Shown here piece by piece: positions 19,394 to 28,744 of a stretch of 63,998 bases of DNA. The translations under genes were made by a program, and so were the position numbers. Source of the DNA: Candidatus Binataceae bacterium (GTDB lineage Bacteria; Desulfobacterota; Binatia; Binatales; Binataceae); the NCBI GenBank assembly GCA_030041155.1, contig JASHOJ010000180.1, forward strand, positions 1 to 63,998, read 5' to 3'. Positions within the stretch are counted from its first letter, which is position 1. Each line of letters opens with the position of its first letter. Below the pieces are notes generated by a model that saw only the letters and a program-made list of their open reading frames with translations, was not told the DNA's origin and ran no database searches.

Positions 19394-20725
19394 TCACGAC
19401 GCTCGCTTCACCTCGACTTCCAGTCCGTTCACCGCCATCACTCTGGCGCGCGATCCCGGGCCGAGCGGCTCACTGCTGGTGGCGCGCCAGAACTCGCCAT
19501 GCACAAACACCTTGCCGGGCGTTCCCGGCGCGATCGGCTCGCGAACCTCCCCCACTTCGCCGACCAATCCCTCGGCGCCGGTCTTCGGCTGTTCGCGCCG
19601 TTCATGCGCCACCAGGTAACCAAGGCCGATAATGATGATGGTCAGGGCGACCGCGGCGCCAGTAATGATGCCGCCGTTAATTCTGAGATTCGTTTTCGAA
19701 GTGTCGATCAAAAACAGCGAACCAAATATGAACGCCACCACTCCGCCAAGCCCGAGAATTCCGTAGCTCGCGACAAACGCCTCCGCCACGAGCATCCCGA
19801 CTCCCAGAAAGATCAGCAGGACACCGGCAACGTTGACCGGCAATACCTGGAAGGAAGCAAAAAATAGCAGCAGGCAAATCGCGCCAGCAACTCCCGGAAG
19901 AAAAACTCCCGGATGCGCGAATTCGAAATACACGCCCAACAGCCCCGCCATCAGCAGCAGGTACACGATATTAGGATCGGAGAGTGCGTTCAGGAAAACC
20001 TGGCCGGCGGTCATCTTCTCGCGCCGGACCAGCGCGTCAGAGAGGTTGAGCACCACGGTGCGGCCGCCGGATAGATCAATTTTGCGTCCGGATGCTTGGG
20101 TCAGAAGGCTGCGCAAATCCGGCGCGATTATGTCGATGACCTTCTTGCGCAGCGCCTCCCGCTCGCCGATCGCCACGCTGTGACGAACCGCCTGCTCGAC
20201 CCAGTCTTGGTTGCGGCCACGCTGCTGAGCGATGCTGCGGGCGAAGCTCACTGTGAAGTTTTCGACCTTCTCGCCCATCACGCCTTTGATGTCGCCGCCG
20301 CCCGCCTCCACTGGATGCGCCGCGCCGATCGTCGTCCCCGGCGCCATCGCCGCTATATTGGCGGCTTCGGTTACAAATGTTCCGGCGGACGCGGCGCTCG
20401 CTCCCGATGGCGTGACATAAACGATGACGGGAACCGGCGCGCTGAGCAGGCTTTTTACAATGTGCTCCGCGGAGGTCAGCATCCCGCCGGGCGTGTCGAG
20501 CTCTATCACCAGAGCGCTCGCACCCGATCGGAGGGTGGAATCGATAGCGTCATCGATAAAGCTTGCGACCGCCGGGTTGATCGTGCCGTCAACCTTGATC
20601 AGCTCCACACTTGGCCGCTGCGAGTCGTCGCCAACGGCAGGAGCCACGAGCGTGCACGACAAAATCACCCAGCAGCCAAGCGCCACAAGAAAAACTCTCT
20701 CTGGCGCGCGGCGGGTTCGCTTCAC
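19394..20725 (-). CDS. NfeD family membrane-bound serine protease (ClpP-class)
   Basis: A 443-residue NfeD1b-type protein. A signal or anchor segment (residues 10-32) precedes a ClpP-like protease domain. The expected Ser nucleophile is in PSGASAASAGTF, and a Lys in the VMGEKVENF segment corresponds to the Ser-Lys dyad of the archaeal stomatin protease. Five to six membrane helices follow (about residues 235-370), then a C-terminal OB-fold (GLVGEVGEVREPI, FVHGEFWRATSS). Known members cleave the C-terminus of their stomatin partner, here the downstream slipin. The start GTG overlaps the uracil-DNA glycosylase stop (GTGA), indicating coupled translation. Confidence 0.9.
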   Translation of the reverse strand: MKRTRRAPERVFLVALGCWVILSCTLVAPAVGDDSQRPSVELIKVDGTINPAVASFIDDAIDSTLRSGASALVIELDTPGGMLTSAEHIVKSLLSAPVPVIVYVTPSGASAASAGTFVTEAANIAAMAPGTTIGAAHPVEAGGGDIKGVMGEKVENFTVSFARSIAQQRGRNQDWVEQAVRHSVAIGEREALRKKVIDIIAPDLRSLLTQASGRKIDLSGGRTVVLNLSDALVRREKMTAGQVFLNALSDPNIVYLLLMAGLLGVYFEFAHPGVFLPGVAGAICLLLFFASFQVLPVNVAGVLLIFLGVGMLVAEAFVASYGILGLGGVVAFIFGSLFLIDTSKTNLRINGGIITGAAVALTIIIIGLGYLVAHERREQPKTGAEGLVGEVGEVREPIAPGTPGKVFVHGEFWRATSSEPLGPGSRARVMAVNGLEVEVKRAS

Positions 20726-21543
20726 GATCCACCGCGGCCGGGAATCGGCCGACCGAGCTCTTTCATGACGAGTTGAATGTCCTGCCAGACGAGGCGCTTG
20801 TCGCCGGCGTTTCGGAGCAGATAAGCGGGATGAAACGTCGGCATCATCTTGATTCCCCTGACCTCGTGCCAGGTGCCGCGCAGGCGGCTAATCGGTGTCT
20901 TCACTTTAAGAAGAGTCTGGACCGCAAAGGTGCCAAGGCCGACTATCACTCGCGGTCGCACGAGTTCTATCTGCCTCAGCAGGAACGGTTCGCAAGACGC
21001 AACTTCGTCGGGCTCAGGGTTGCGGTTTTCGGGCGGACGGCACTTGATCACGTTGCAGATATAAACCTGCGCGCGCGACATTCGCATTCCGCGCTCGATA
21101 ATATCGGTCAGTAGCTGCCCTGCTCTTCCGACAAACGGTTCGCCGAGCCGATCCTCGTCAGCTCCGGGGCCTTCTCCGACGAACATCAATTCGGCATTGG
21201 GATCTCCCACGCCAAAAACAATATTTTTGCGGAGTCCCCACAACTTGCAGCGGCGACAATCGCCGATAAACTCGCGAACGCTTTCGAGCGAATCGGTTTT
21301 CTCCAGCCCCGGATACTTCGAGAACAGTTCGGCTGGCTGCGAAATGGAGCCGCGCACCGCCGTCGGCGCCGCGCCCGCTCGCGATGACGGCGAGGGCGTG
21401 TCGGACGGGGAGCGCGCCGCAGCCGGCGGTGCAGACACCGGCTTAAGAGGCAGACCGTCGATACCCTCCTCACGCAATTGCTCCACGTAATCGATAAGCG
21501 AAGCGGCGAGCTTGGAGCTGTTCGGTGTCCTGAATTCGCTCAT
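20722..21543 (-). CDS. Type 4 (iron-sulfur) uracil-DNA glycosylase
   Basis: A 273-residue protein. An N-terminal low-complexity stretch (Ser/Pro/Ala, about residues 35-75) precedes a type 4 UDG core. Seen are CRRCKL with two cluster cysteines, the uracil-binding motif [42 protein letters not shown] and the C-terminal HPAYLLR motif. The four cysteines would bind a 4Fe-4S cluster. The enzyme removes uracil from DNA. ATG 21543 is the usual start of the family; the longer open frame upstream runs into the neighbouring membrane-protein gene region. The 3' end is coupled to nfeD by a four-base overlap. Confidence 0.9.
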   Translation of the reverse strand: MSEFRTPNSSKLAASLIDYVEQLREEGIDGLPLKPVSAPPAAARSPSDTPSPSSRAGAAPTAVRGSISQPAELFSKYPGLEKTDSLESVREFIGDCRRCKLWGLRKNIVFGVGDPNAELMFVGEGPGADEDRLGEPFVGRAGQLLTDIIERGMRMSRAQVYICNVIKCRPPENRNPEPDEVASCEPFLLRQIELVRPRVIVGLGTFAVQTLLKVKTPISRLRGTWHEVRGIKMMPTFHPAYLLRNAGDKRLVWQDIQLVMKELGRPIPGRGGS

Positions 21544-21572
21544 TGGATGAACTTGTACTTGCAGGGCTTTCG

Positions 21573-22013
21573 TCACGCGAGCCGATTGCGATGATACGCG
21601 AGATACAGGGCTGTGCCGATGGACCCGCCGAGCGCGAAAATCAGGTAGACAACAATAAAAGGCACCGTCGGACGCGGATTGGCATGCAACGACCAGAACA
21701 GAGCAAGATTGGTCGGCACGTAGAAAGCGTAGATGATCGCTAGCGGCTGAAGCCATCGCTTCTGCGTGGCCAATCCGTATGCATAGATCGCCAGAATAAT
21801 GCCGAATATCGGTCCGCCTACGGCGTTGGCCGCAAAGGTTGAAAGCCGATGCCCAAAGATCACGAGTCCGTAAAGCTGCGGAGCGCTGTGATGCTGCAGC
21901 GGCTTAGTGAAATCTGAAATCGCGAGTACAGCAAATAATACTGTCATCGCGCGCATGAACCAGTCGGTCCGCGGGCGCGCTTCTGCTGAAGCTGACGCTG
22001 CCATGGTCGCCAT
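21573..22013 (-). CDS. Small integral membrane protein of unknown function
   Basis: A 146-residue protein not recognised. Four hydrophobic segments suggest four membrane helices (about 20-35, 60-82, 88-105 and 115-138). The motif WFMRAMTVLFAVLAISDFTKP near the start is the most distinctive part. AGGAGGT lies seven bases before ATG 22013, a strong translation signal. It follows coaBC at a 46-base distance on the same strand and precedes the glycosylase gene by 29 bases, so it could be read in one long transcript. No catalytic residues are evident. Confidence 0.7.
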   Translation of the reverse strand: MATMAASASAEARPRTDWFMRAMTVLFAVLAISDFTKPLQHHSAPQLYGLVIFGHRLSTFAANAVGGPIFGIILAIYAYGLATQKRWLQPLAIIYAFYVPTNLALFWSLHANPRPTVPFIVVYLIFALGGSIGTALYLAYHRNRLA

Positions 22014-22059
22014 CGGGATTACCTCCTTCGGGTGATCTGGGGCGGGTTAGCAGACAAGT

Positions 22060-23286
22060 TCATCTCACCGCGCGCAGGCGCTTTGACTTGGCCGCGCGCA
22101 GCACCGCAAGCCGGTCGAGAATTTTATCCGCGACCTCATCCTTGCTCATTTTGGGAAGGCTCTCGGCGATACCATCGGTTCCGTACAGCGTCACGATGTT
22201 CGTGTCGACGCCGAAGCCGGCGCCGGGCTGGGAAACGTCGTTTGCGACGATCAGATCAAGGCGTTTGCGCTTAAGCTTGTCCCGCGCATTTGCCTCCAGA
22301 TTCTCGGTCTCGGCAGCAAAGCCGATTATCAGCCGCGTTACCTTCTTGAGCGCAAGGCGGGGCAGTTCGTCGGCAATCGGAGCCATCTTGAGTTCGAGTC
22401 CGCGAGAGTTTTTCTTGAGCTTTTCCGCCGCGGGATGTGCAGGACGAAAGTCCGCGACCGCCGCCGCCATCACCAGCACGGTTGCCCACTGAAAATTCTG
22501 CGCCGTGGCGGAGAGCATCGAGGCGGCGCTGGTCGCGTCAATCCGCTCGACGCCAAACGGCGTAGCAAGCGCCGAGGGTCCGGCGATCAATCGCACTTGA
22601 GCGCCGCGGCGCCATGCCGCGCCTGCGATAGCGAATCCCATTTTTCCCGACGAATGATTCGACACAAAACGGACCGGATCGATCGCTTCCTGGGTCGGTC
22701 CCGCGGTTACGAGAATTCGTTCCGCTGCCAGATCGTGAGTGCTGAGTAGCCGCTCCAGCACACCCGCAATAGCCGCAAGATCGGGCAAACGGCCCTTGCC
22801 CTCATAGCCGCACGCAAGCTCGCCCTCTGCCGGATCTATAATGATGGCGCCACGGGTGCGCAGCCGCGTCAGATTTTCGATCACCGTGGGATGAGCGTAC
22901 ATATGCACGTTCATCGCGGGAGCGAAAGCAATCGGTGCGCGGGTGGCGAGGAGCACAGTGGTTAGAATGTCGTCGGCAATTCCGGCGGCAGCCTTCGCGA
23001 TCACGTTCGCGGTTGCGGGCGCGATCAGCACCGCGTCGGCGCTGTCAGCGAGGCGAATGTGGCCGATCTGCGACTCCTCGGTGAGGCTGAAAGTATCGGT
23101 AGCGACGGGATTCTGCGAAAGCGTCTGCAGGGTCAGCGGCGTGATAAATTCCCGAGCGTTTCGCGTCATCATCACGCGCACGGACGCGCCGCGCTGCGCC
23201 AACGTCCTGACAATTTCCGCAGCTTTGTAAGCCGCGATACCGCCGCTCACACCGAGCAGGATTGTTTTGCCGGAAAGTGCGCTCAT
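22060..23286 (-). CDS. coaBC: Bifunctional phosphopantothenoylcysteine decarboxylase / phosphopantothenate-cysteine ligase
   Basis: A 408-residue fusion enzyme for two successive steps of coenzyme A synthesis. The N-terminal CoaC flavoprotein half shows GVSGGIAAYKAAE, the HIRLADSADAVLIAPATAN strand with the active-site His, and PAMN (APAMNVHMYAHP). The C-terminal CoaB half starts at about residue 190 with ITAGPTQEAIDPVRF and the SNHSSGKMGFAIA nucleotide-binding motif. The length is standard for the bacterial fusion. The ATG at 23286 begins directly at the conserved fold. It is separated from the upstream inositol-phosphate synthase gene by about 140 bases with no recognisable feature. Confidence 0.95.
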   Translation of the reverse strand: MSALSGKTILLGVSGGIAAYKAAEIVRTLAQRGASVRVMMTRNAREFITPLTLQTLSQNPVATDTFSLTEESQIGHIRLADSADAVLIAPATANVIAKAAAGIADDILTTVLLATRAPIAFAPAMNVHMYAHPTVIENLTRLRTRGAIIIDPAEGELACGYEGKGRLPDLAAIAGVLERLLSTHDLAAERILVTAGPTQEAIDPVRFVSNHSSGKMGFAIAGAAWRRGAQVRLIAGPSALATPFGVERIDATSAASMLSATAQNFQWATVLVMAAAVADFRPAHPAAEKLKKNSRGLELKMAPIADELPRLALKKVTRLIIGFAAETENLEANARDKLKRKRLDLIVANDVSQPGAGFGVDTNIVTLYGTDGIAESLPKMSKDEVADKILDRLAVLRAAKSKRLRAVR

Positions 23287-23429
23287 CGCGACCCGATTCT
23301 ATGGTGCGTCGCGAGAGCCGCGAAAGCCCCCTCAAACAAGCGTCGGCCAGAGCAGTAAGCAACCGCTCCGCTAGCGCGGGTTTGCGCGACGCGAGTCATC
23401 GCCGGGCCGGAGCGCGCACCGACGCGCGA

Positions 23430-24821
23430 TCAATCGTAATATTCGAGGCCGAGATGCGTGATCAGATCTTCGCCACGCATCCAGCGCAGCGTGTTTTTCA
23501 GCTTCATCAACTGAATGAAGATGTCGTGCTCGGGATAAACATTCGGCGCATGCATCGGCGCTTTGAAATAGAAAGACAGCCACTCCTGAATCCCGCGCAT
23601 CCCGGCGCGATGCGCCAGATCGATAAACAAAACCAGGTCGAGCACCAGCGGCGCAGCGAGGATCGAGTCGCGGCAGAGAAAATTGACCTTTATCTGCATC
23701 GGATAGCCGAGCCATCCGAAGATATCGATATTGTCCCATCCTTCCTTGGCGTCGCCGCGCGGCGGGTAATAGTTGATGCGCACCGAGTGGTAGAGTTCGC
23801 CGTATAGCTGCGGATAGAGGTCGGACTGGAGGATTTGGCCGAGCACTGAAAGCTTGGTTTCCTCTTTCGAGCGAAACGATCCGGGATCGTCAAGGACCTC
23901 GCCGTCGCGATTGCCGAGAATGTTGGTCGAGAACCATCCTGACATCCCGAGCATCCGCGCTTTCAGACCGGGCGCGATCAAAGTCTTCATGAAGGTCTGA
24001 CCGGTCTTGAAATCCTTGCCGCAAATCGGAATTCCGCTGTCGCGGGCGAGATCGTGAAGCGCGGGAGTGTCGGTGGTCAGATTCGGCGCGCCATTGACGT
24101 ACGGAATGCCAAGCTTCAGCGCGGCATAAGCATAGATCTGGCTCGGCGCGATTTCGGGATCGTTCTTCGCAAGTCCGGCCTCGAAAGCTTTGAGCGTCTG
24201 ATGGACTTCGGCTACCCGATGGAAGACCTCGGTTGATCCGCACCAGACCATCACGGTGCGCGCAACTCCGGTACGTTCCTGGAAGCGGCGGATATCGTCC
24301 ATCAGCATCTCCGCCTTTTCCATCTTAGTGCGGCTTTCTTTCACATTTGGACCGTGGATTCGCCGCACGTAATCCTGATCGAACACGGCCTCCATGGGGC
24401 GGATCTTCTCAAGCGGTTCGCGCACCCGCTCAAGCATCGCGGCGTCCAACACAGCGGCGTTGCGCGCGGCTTCGTAGGCGCTGTCCTCGAAAATGTCCCA
24501 TCCGCCGAATTCCAGGTCGGCAATGGATGCGAGCGGCACAAAATCCTTGATCAGCGGCGTGCGTCCCTCGGTTCGCTTGCCGAGGCGAATAGTCGCAAGC
24601 TGGGTCAGCGATCCGATAGGCGCGCCAAAGCCGCGTTTGACCGCCTCAACTCCCGCGATAAAAGTCGTGCTTACCGCGCCGATGCCCGGGGTCAGGACAC
24701 CGAGCTTTCCCTCCGCGGGCGCAATTCGCACACTGTCTGCCAACTTCAGCTCCCCTGCGCAAGTCTGCGAGCCGCGCGATGCTTTAAGCGATCGAATCCA
24801 GCGGTCGGGAGGAGTCATCAC
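23430..24821 (-). CDS. Inositol-3-phosphate synthase (myo-inositol-1-phosphate synthase) family protein
   Basis: A 463-residue protein of the Ino1 family. The N-terminal NAD-binding strand is [18 protein letters not shown], and the conserved core includes [52 protein letters not shown] and the late [28 protein letters not shown]. The enzyme converts glucose-6-phosphate to myo-inositol phosphate, a precursor of phosphatidylinositol or compatible solutes. Translation can start at GTG 24821 or ATG 24818; both overlap the stop codon of the ferredoxin gene, so the pair is tightly coupled. That coupling is unexpected for an NAD enzyme. Confidence 0.9.
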   Translation of the reverse strand: MMTPPDRWIRSLKASRGSQTCAGELKLADSVRIAPAEGKLGVLTPGIGAVSTTFIAGVEAVKRGFGAPIGSLTQLATIRLGKRTEGRTPLIKDFVPLASIADLEFGGWDIFEDSAYEAARNAAVLDAAMLERVREPLEKIRPMEAVFDQDYVRRIHGPNVKESRTKMEKAEMLMDDIRRFQERTGVARTVMVWCGSTEVFHRVAEVHQTLKAFEAGLAKNDPEIAPSQIYAYAALKLGIPYVNGAPNLTTDTPALHDLARDSGIPICGKDFKTGQTFMKTLIAPGLKARMLGMSGWFSTNILGNRDGEVLDDPGSFRSKEETKLSVLGQILQSDLYPQLYGELYHSVRINYYPPRGDAKEGWDNIDIFGWLGYPMQIKVNFLCRDSILAAPLVLDLVLFIDLAHRAGMRGIQEWLSFYFKAPMHAPNVYPEHDIFIQLMKLKNTLRWMRGEDLITHLGLEYYD

Positions 24822-25153
24822 ACTTTCTTGAAGCGCGAGGCATAGTCGGCGCCAAATGTCTGCTCGGGGTGCATTCTGCGCGCTCGCTCGATCAGAACCT
24901 CTTCGGTCTCGGGAATATTAGGGTCCGGGATACAGCAATCCACCGGACAAACCGCCGCGCACTGCTCCTGGTCGAAGAAGCCGACACATTCGGTGCATTT
25001 GGAGGGGACGATGTAATAAATGTCCTCCTTGATCGCGGGATTCATCGCGCCGTCCAGCTCCCACTGCGCACCCCCTTCGTAAATCGCGGTGTTTGGGCAC
25101 TCCGGCTCGCAAGCACCGCAATTGATGCACTCTTCCGTAATCAGCGTAGACAT
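24818..25153 (-). CDS. 4Fe-4S dicluster ferredoxin
   Basis: A 111-residue ferredoxin. Two cluster-binding motifs are visible: [12 protein letters not shown] (residues 9-20) and CTEC...CAAVCP (about residues 53-70). The second has an eight-residue insertion between its second and third cysteines, typical of the YfhL / Chromatium-type ferredoxins. The C-terminal helix [13 protein letters not shown] is also typical. It is a low-potential electron carrier of the cytoplasm; the partner is unknown. GGGAGC lies seven bases before the ATG. Its stop overlaps the start of the inositol-phosphate synthase gene. Confidence 0.92.
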   Translation of the reverse strand: MSTLITEECINCGACEPECPNTAIYEGGAQWELDGAMNPAIKEDIYYIVPSKCTECVGFFDQEQCAAVCPVDCCIPDPNIPETEEVLIERARRMHPEQTFGADYASRFKKV

Positions 25154-25225
25154 CTTTTGCTCCCGGGCCTATGGAAAATCGATCGCACGTGCGCGTGGAA
25201 AACTCGCAAGGCGCGAAGCGCAAGG

Positions 25226-26311
25226 TTATCGGCGCTCATTTGCGCGAGCAAGGGCATCGCTTTCAGACGGCATCGCGGCTACGACTCGGCGCGCCAGCTC
25301 GATAAATTCGCGGCTGGCGGGATGCTTCGGACTTGCGACCACCAGCGGCATACCAGCGTCTCCCGCGCCCCGCAGGTCAGGATAGATAGGAATTCGCGCA
25401 AGCACCGGAATATTTTCGCCGGATGCGATCCTCTCACCGCCGCCGACGCCAAATAAGTCATCGCGCTCGCCGCAATCCGGACATTCGAAGTAGCTCATGT
25501 TCTCGACCACCCCGAGCAGCGGGCAATGCACCTGCCGGAACATCTTAACCGCCCGCATCGCGTCGAGCACCGCGACATCCTGCGGAGTGGTGACGATTAC
25601 CGCACCATCAATCGACACCTGCTGCGCAAGCGTAAGCTGCGCATCGCCGGTGCCGGGCGGCAAGTCGACGATCAGAAAATCCTGACTTCCCCAGAGCGTA
25701 TCTTTCAGGAACTGCCGTACGGCGCCCATCACCATCGGGCCTCGCCAGATAATTGGCGCTCGTTCGCCGAGAAAAAACCCAATCGAGATGAGCTTAACCC
25801 CGTATTTTTCTATCGGATAGAAGTTCTGTCCGCCAGCGGATTTCGGGTGCTCATCGGAGGCCGCAAACATAGTCGGCATCGACGGCCCGTAGACATCCGC
25901 ATCGAGAAGGCCAACGCTCAGGCCCAATTGTGCGAGCGCACACGCGAGATTGGCGGCGACCGTCGACTTTCCGACTCCGCCCTTGCCACTCGCGACGGCG
26001 ACGATGTGCCTGGTTCCTTCCAGCCGCACCCGGCCGGTTTTCTCGCCGAGCTCGGCTTCGATGCGCCGCACTCGAAGATCAACACGAGGCACGCGGAGGT
26101 CATGAGCAAGCGCATGATGCACCGATTCGGCAACTTTTCGCATCAGCTCGTCACTCGCCGTAGCTTGCCTGAGCGTCACGGCAAATGCGCCGTCGGGGAG
26201 CGGCTTAACTTCCTCGAGAAATCCCAGCGTAGAGATATCCGCGTCGTAGCTCGGATATTTTATCCGACCAAGCGCTTCGAAAACTGCCTCAATTGGGACC
26301 TGTCGCGCCAC
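25226..26311 (-). CDS. Mrp/NBP35-type ATP-binding iron-sulfur carrier protein
   Basis: A 361-residue P-loop protein. The N-terminal DUF59/MIP18 domain (residues 1 to about 90) is followed by the deviant Walker A GKGGVGKSTVAANLACALAQ (about 109-128), LLDADVYGPSMPTMF and the switch segment LIVDLPPGTGDAQLTL. CPDC near residue 282 is the cluster-binding CxxC. The family binds and delivers 4Fe-4S clusters to apoproteins. It lies upstream of the ferredoxin gene (about 70 bases apart), consistent with an iron-sulfur theme. The start is GTG without a ribosome-binding site; TATAAG directly before it could be a -10 element and the message may be nearly leaderless. Confidence 0.92.
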   Translation of the reverse strand: MARQVPIEAVFEALGRIKYPSYDADISTLGFLEEVKPLPDGAFAVTLRQATASDELMRKVAESVHHALAHDLRVPRVDLRVRRIEAELGEKTGRVRLEGTRHIVAVASGKGGVGKSTVAANLACALAQLGLSVGLLDADVYGPSMPTMFAASDEHPKSAGGQNFYPIEKYGVKLISIGFFLGERAPIIWRGPMVMGAVRQFLKDTLWGSQDFLIVDLPPGTGDAQLTLAQQVSIDGAVIVTTPQDVAVLDAMRAVKMFRQVHCPLLGVVENMSYFECPDCGERDDLFGVGGGERIASGENIPVLARIPIYPDLRGAGDAGMPLVVASPKHPASREFIELARRVVAAMPSESDALARANERR

Positions 26312-26368
26312 TTATACAATTATCGCAGATGCATTAGCTGCTCGAAAGTGTCGCGCTAGAGCAACCCT

Positions 26369-27379
26369 CTAGCTGCGAAGCGGCCGCTGGCGTTTCGCTA
26401 TAATTTCGCCCGCTTGTGCCGCGATTTGGCGGACAATCTCTCCAGCCGACGCGATCTCGCTGATCATGCTCACCGATTCGCCGGCATACCACGCAAGTCC
26501 GCCGATATCGCCTTCGGTATCTTCCGTGGGCGGCGATACCGAATATGACGGCAGTGGCACATCAATGCCGTCGCGGACGAGTCGAGCCACCGCTTTTCCT
26601 TCCTCGGGCCGATTACCGGAAGCGGGACGGCCGGCGGTCTCCCATCGGTCAACAAATGGCGTGCGCAAGACGCGATGGGAAGCGCCGGGCCATCCGATGT
26701 CGAAAAGCTGCGTATGGAGCGTGTCGGACGCCTTTGCGGACAGAAGACAGCGCTTGTACTGCTGATGCGCGGCGCTCTCGTGCGATGCAACAAACCGAGT
26801 GCCAAAAACCGCGCCATCCGCGCCCAGAGCAAGCGCCGAAACGAGACCGCGGCCATCCGCGATACCTCCCGCCGCGAGCATCGGCAGATCGCCGATCGTG
26901 TCGCGCACCGCGGGAATCAAAGCAAGCGTCGAGGTTGTGCCGCACACATGACCGCCAGCCTCGAATCCCTGCGCGATAATCGCGTTAGCGCCAGCGGCCT
27001 TGGCTGATGCGGCTTCCTCCGCAGAACCGCATTGCCAGATCACCGTTAGACCAAGCTTTTTGGCTGGCGGAATCTGTTCGGTAGGATCGCCCCAGAACAG
27101 AGTGACCGCGCAAACCTTCTCACGCGCCAGCAATTCGAGCACACCTGGTCGCATAAACGGAATGAGCAGGTTCACCGCAAAAGGTTTGCTGGTGAGCGCG
27201 CGGGCGCGAGCGATTTCATTTGCGACCGCTTCCGGCGAGAGCCCCGCGAGCGCGATTGTGCCCAACCCGCCTGCCTCCGAAACCGCAGCGGCAAGCCTCG
27301 CGCGCGCCACTGCACCCATCCCGGCGGATACAATTGGCAGTTCAATTCCAAACAGGTCGCAAATCCTGGTGTGCAGCAC
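26369..27379 (-). CDS. NAD(P)H-dependent flavin oxidoreductase (nitronate monooxygenase family)
   Basis: A 336-residue FMN TIM-barrel protein. Landmarks are TRICDLFGIELPIVSAGMG, the GLGTIALAGLSPE loop, the GFEAGGHVCGTTSTLALIPAVRD phosphate-binding segment with the catalytic-position His, and LAAGGIADGRGLVSALALGADGAVFGTRF. The family includes nitronate monooxygenases and enoyl reductase-like enzymes; the substrate is not decided. GTG 27379 is chosen because GAGGTGAT sits six bases before it and the fold begins immediately. The preceding methyltransferase gene ends 13 bases upstream, indicating one operon. Confidence 0.87.
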   Translation of the reverse strand: MLHTRICDLFGIELPIVSAGMGAVARARLAAAVSEAGGLGTIALAGLSPEAVANEIARARALTSKPFAVNLLIPFMRPGVLELLAREKVCAVTLFWGDPTEQIPPAKKLGLTVIWQCGSAEEAASAKAAGANAIIAQGFEAGGHVCGTTSTLALIPAVRDTIGDLPMLAAGGIADGRGLVSALALGADGAVFGTRFVASHESAAHQQYKRCLLSAKASDTLHTQLFDIGWPGASHRVLRTPFVDRWETAGRPASGNRPEEGKAVARLVRDGIDVPLPSYSVSPPTEDTEGDIGGLAWYAGESVSMISEIASAGEIVRQIAAQAGEIIAKRQRPLRS

Positions 27380-27392
27380 TGGATCACCTCGG

Positions 27393-28193
27393 CTATGGCT
27401 TTCGCGCACGGATCGAAAGAGTCAGCGGAATCGGATCGCCCTTGATGCGCCACCATCCGTCCGCGTACTGCTCCATGAACGGGAACATCTGGAAGCAGCA
27501 GACCGGATGTTCGTGGACGAAGTCGAGCCGCAGACCCGCATCGATAAGCGCGGTTATCACGCCGCCTGTCGTGTACATCCATTCGCGCGAGCCGTGCGAT
27601 GATGTCACGGAATGGTCGGCATAGTCCGGTCCGGGACCAAACTCCTGCATGGCCGTTTCGAAGTAGGAGATTCGGGACTTCAATTCGCGCGGATTGTCGT
27701 TGTCGTAGCTCTGCGTCAGCGGATGAAACTCCGCGATGTAGAAAACGCCGCCGCGTTCGACAAAATCCGCCGCGATCTGCGCCCAGCGCTTCAGGTCGGG
27801 CAGCCAGCAAAGAACACCGTAAGAGGTAAATACAATGTCGAACTGGCGCTTGAGCACCTCCGGCGCCCGGTAAATATCCGAACAGACAAACGCCGCGGGA
27901 ATTTTGAGTTCGGTAGACAGCTTCCGCGCCGCAGCGATAGCCGTGTCTGAGAAATCCAGCCCTGTTACCGACGCGCCGAGGCGCGCCCAAGACATCGTAT
28001 CCAGACCGAAGTGACATTGAAGGTGCAACAGCGATTTGCCGGACACATCTCCCAGTTCCTCGCGCTCTATTGGGAACAGGGTGTTCGCACCAGCGCGAAA
28101 TTCGGCAACGCGATACGACCGCGCCGCCATATGAATCGCAACCCGCTCGTTCCAGTGTGCAAGATTCGGCAGCACGCGCTCATCGATTGTCAC
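27393..28193 (-). CDS. Class I SAM-dependent methyltransferase
   Basis: A 266-residue methyltransferase. Motif I is LLHLQCHFGLDTMSWARLGA, an unusual Gln-Cys-His variant of the glycine loop that recurs in one branch of Methyltransf_11/12 proteins. The GLDFSDTAIAAAR segment and FDIVFTSYGVLCWLPDL follow. The C-terminal EHPVCCFQMFPFM segment is also characteristic of that branch. The substrate is unknown. GTG 28193 is preferred because AGAGGAG precedes it by five bases; a second GTG at 28208 abuts the stop of the upstream gene. It is in an operon with the flavin oxidoreductase downstream and the PPOX-like gene upstream. Confidence 0.85.
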   Translation of the reverse strand: MTIDERVLPNLAHWNERVAIHMAARSYRVAEFRAGANTLFPIEREELGDVSGKSLLHLQCHFGLDTMSWARLGASVTGLDFSDTAIAAARKLSTELKIPAAFVCSDIYRAPEVLKRQFDIVFTSYGVLCWLPDLKRWAQIAADFVERGGVFYIAEFHPLTQSYDNDNPRELKSRISYFETAMQEFGPGPDYADHSVTSSHGSREWMYTTGGVITALIDAGLRLDFVHEHPVCCFQMFPFMEQYADGWWRIKGDPIPLTLSIRARKP

Positions 28194-28208
28194 GGACGCT
28201 CCTCTCAC

Positions 28209-28628
28209 TCACGGACGCTCCTGCCCGTAATCCCACGAGATAATACGGGACGGTTTGAAGCGCACGATTACAACCGGGCTGCCGCCCATCGAGTTTGCGT
28301 AGCGCTCACCGTTCTTCTTGCCGAGATAATGCACCGCCATCCGCTTAAGGCGGGCGTCGTCGTTCGCCTCGGTCAGGGTGACGCTGCCTTTCAGCACCAC
28401 GGCTTTGTAGGGCGCCTTGCGGGTGTCCACTACCATCGTGACGCGCGGGTCGTGCGACAAACATTTGTATTTGAACGCGCTCGCCGCGGTATGAAATACG
28501 ACTTCGCCGCCGCGATATTCGTACCAGGTGGGCACCGCGTGCGGAGCACCGTCAGGCGCGGTCACGGCGATCACCGCGATCTCGGGTTCCTTTAGCAGTT
28601 TCTCGATCGCGTTTTTCTTCATCGGCAC
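28209..28628 (-). CDS. Pyridoxamine 5'-phosphate oxidase-like / F420-dependent split-barrel protein
   Basis: About 139 residues with a split beta-barrel. Seen are IAVIAVTAPDGAPHAVPTWYEYRGGEVVFHTAASAFKYKCLSHDPRVTMVVD and a C-terminal RIISWDYG, the pattern of the Rv1155-like PPOX group that often binds F420. The reaction is a reduction with unknown substrate. GTG 28628 with AGAGGA upstream is the tentative start; ATG 28622 is equally possible and gives two residues fewer. It abuts the next gene directly: its TGA is followed immediately by a possible GTG start of the methyltransferase. Confidence 0.8.
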   Translation of the reverse strand: MPMKKNAIEKLLKEPEIAVIAVTAPDGAPHAVPTWYEYRGGEVVFHTAASAFKYKCLSHDPRVTMVVDTRKAPYKAVVLKGSVTLTEANDDARLKRMAVHYLGKKNGERYANSMGGSPVVIVRFKPSRIISWDYGQERP

Positions 28629-28744
28629 GGCTGGATCGTCCTCTCGATAAAGCGGAGTCACACGTTACGCGGATTCCTCGATCGAAGGAAAGGAATCGTA
28701 GCGTGAGCGCGCGAACATCCGGCTTTGAGCCGAGGGATTGCTCT

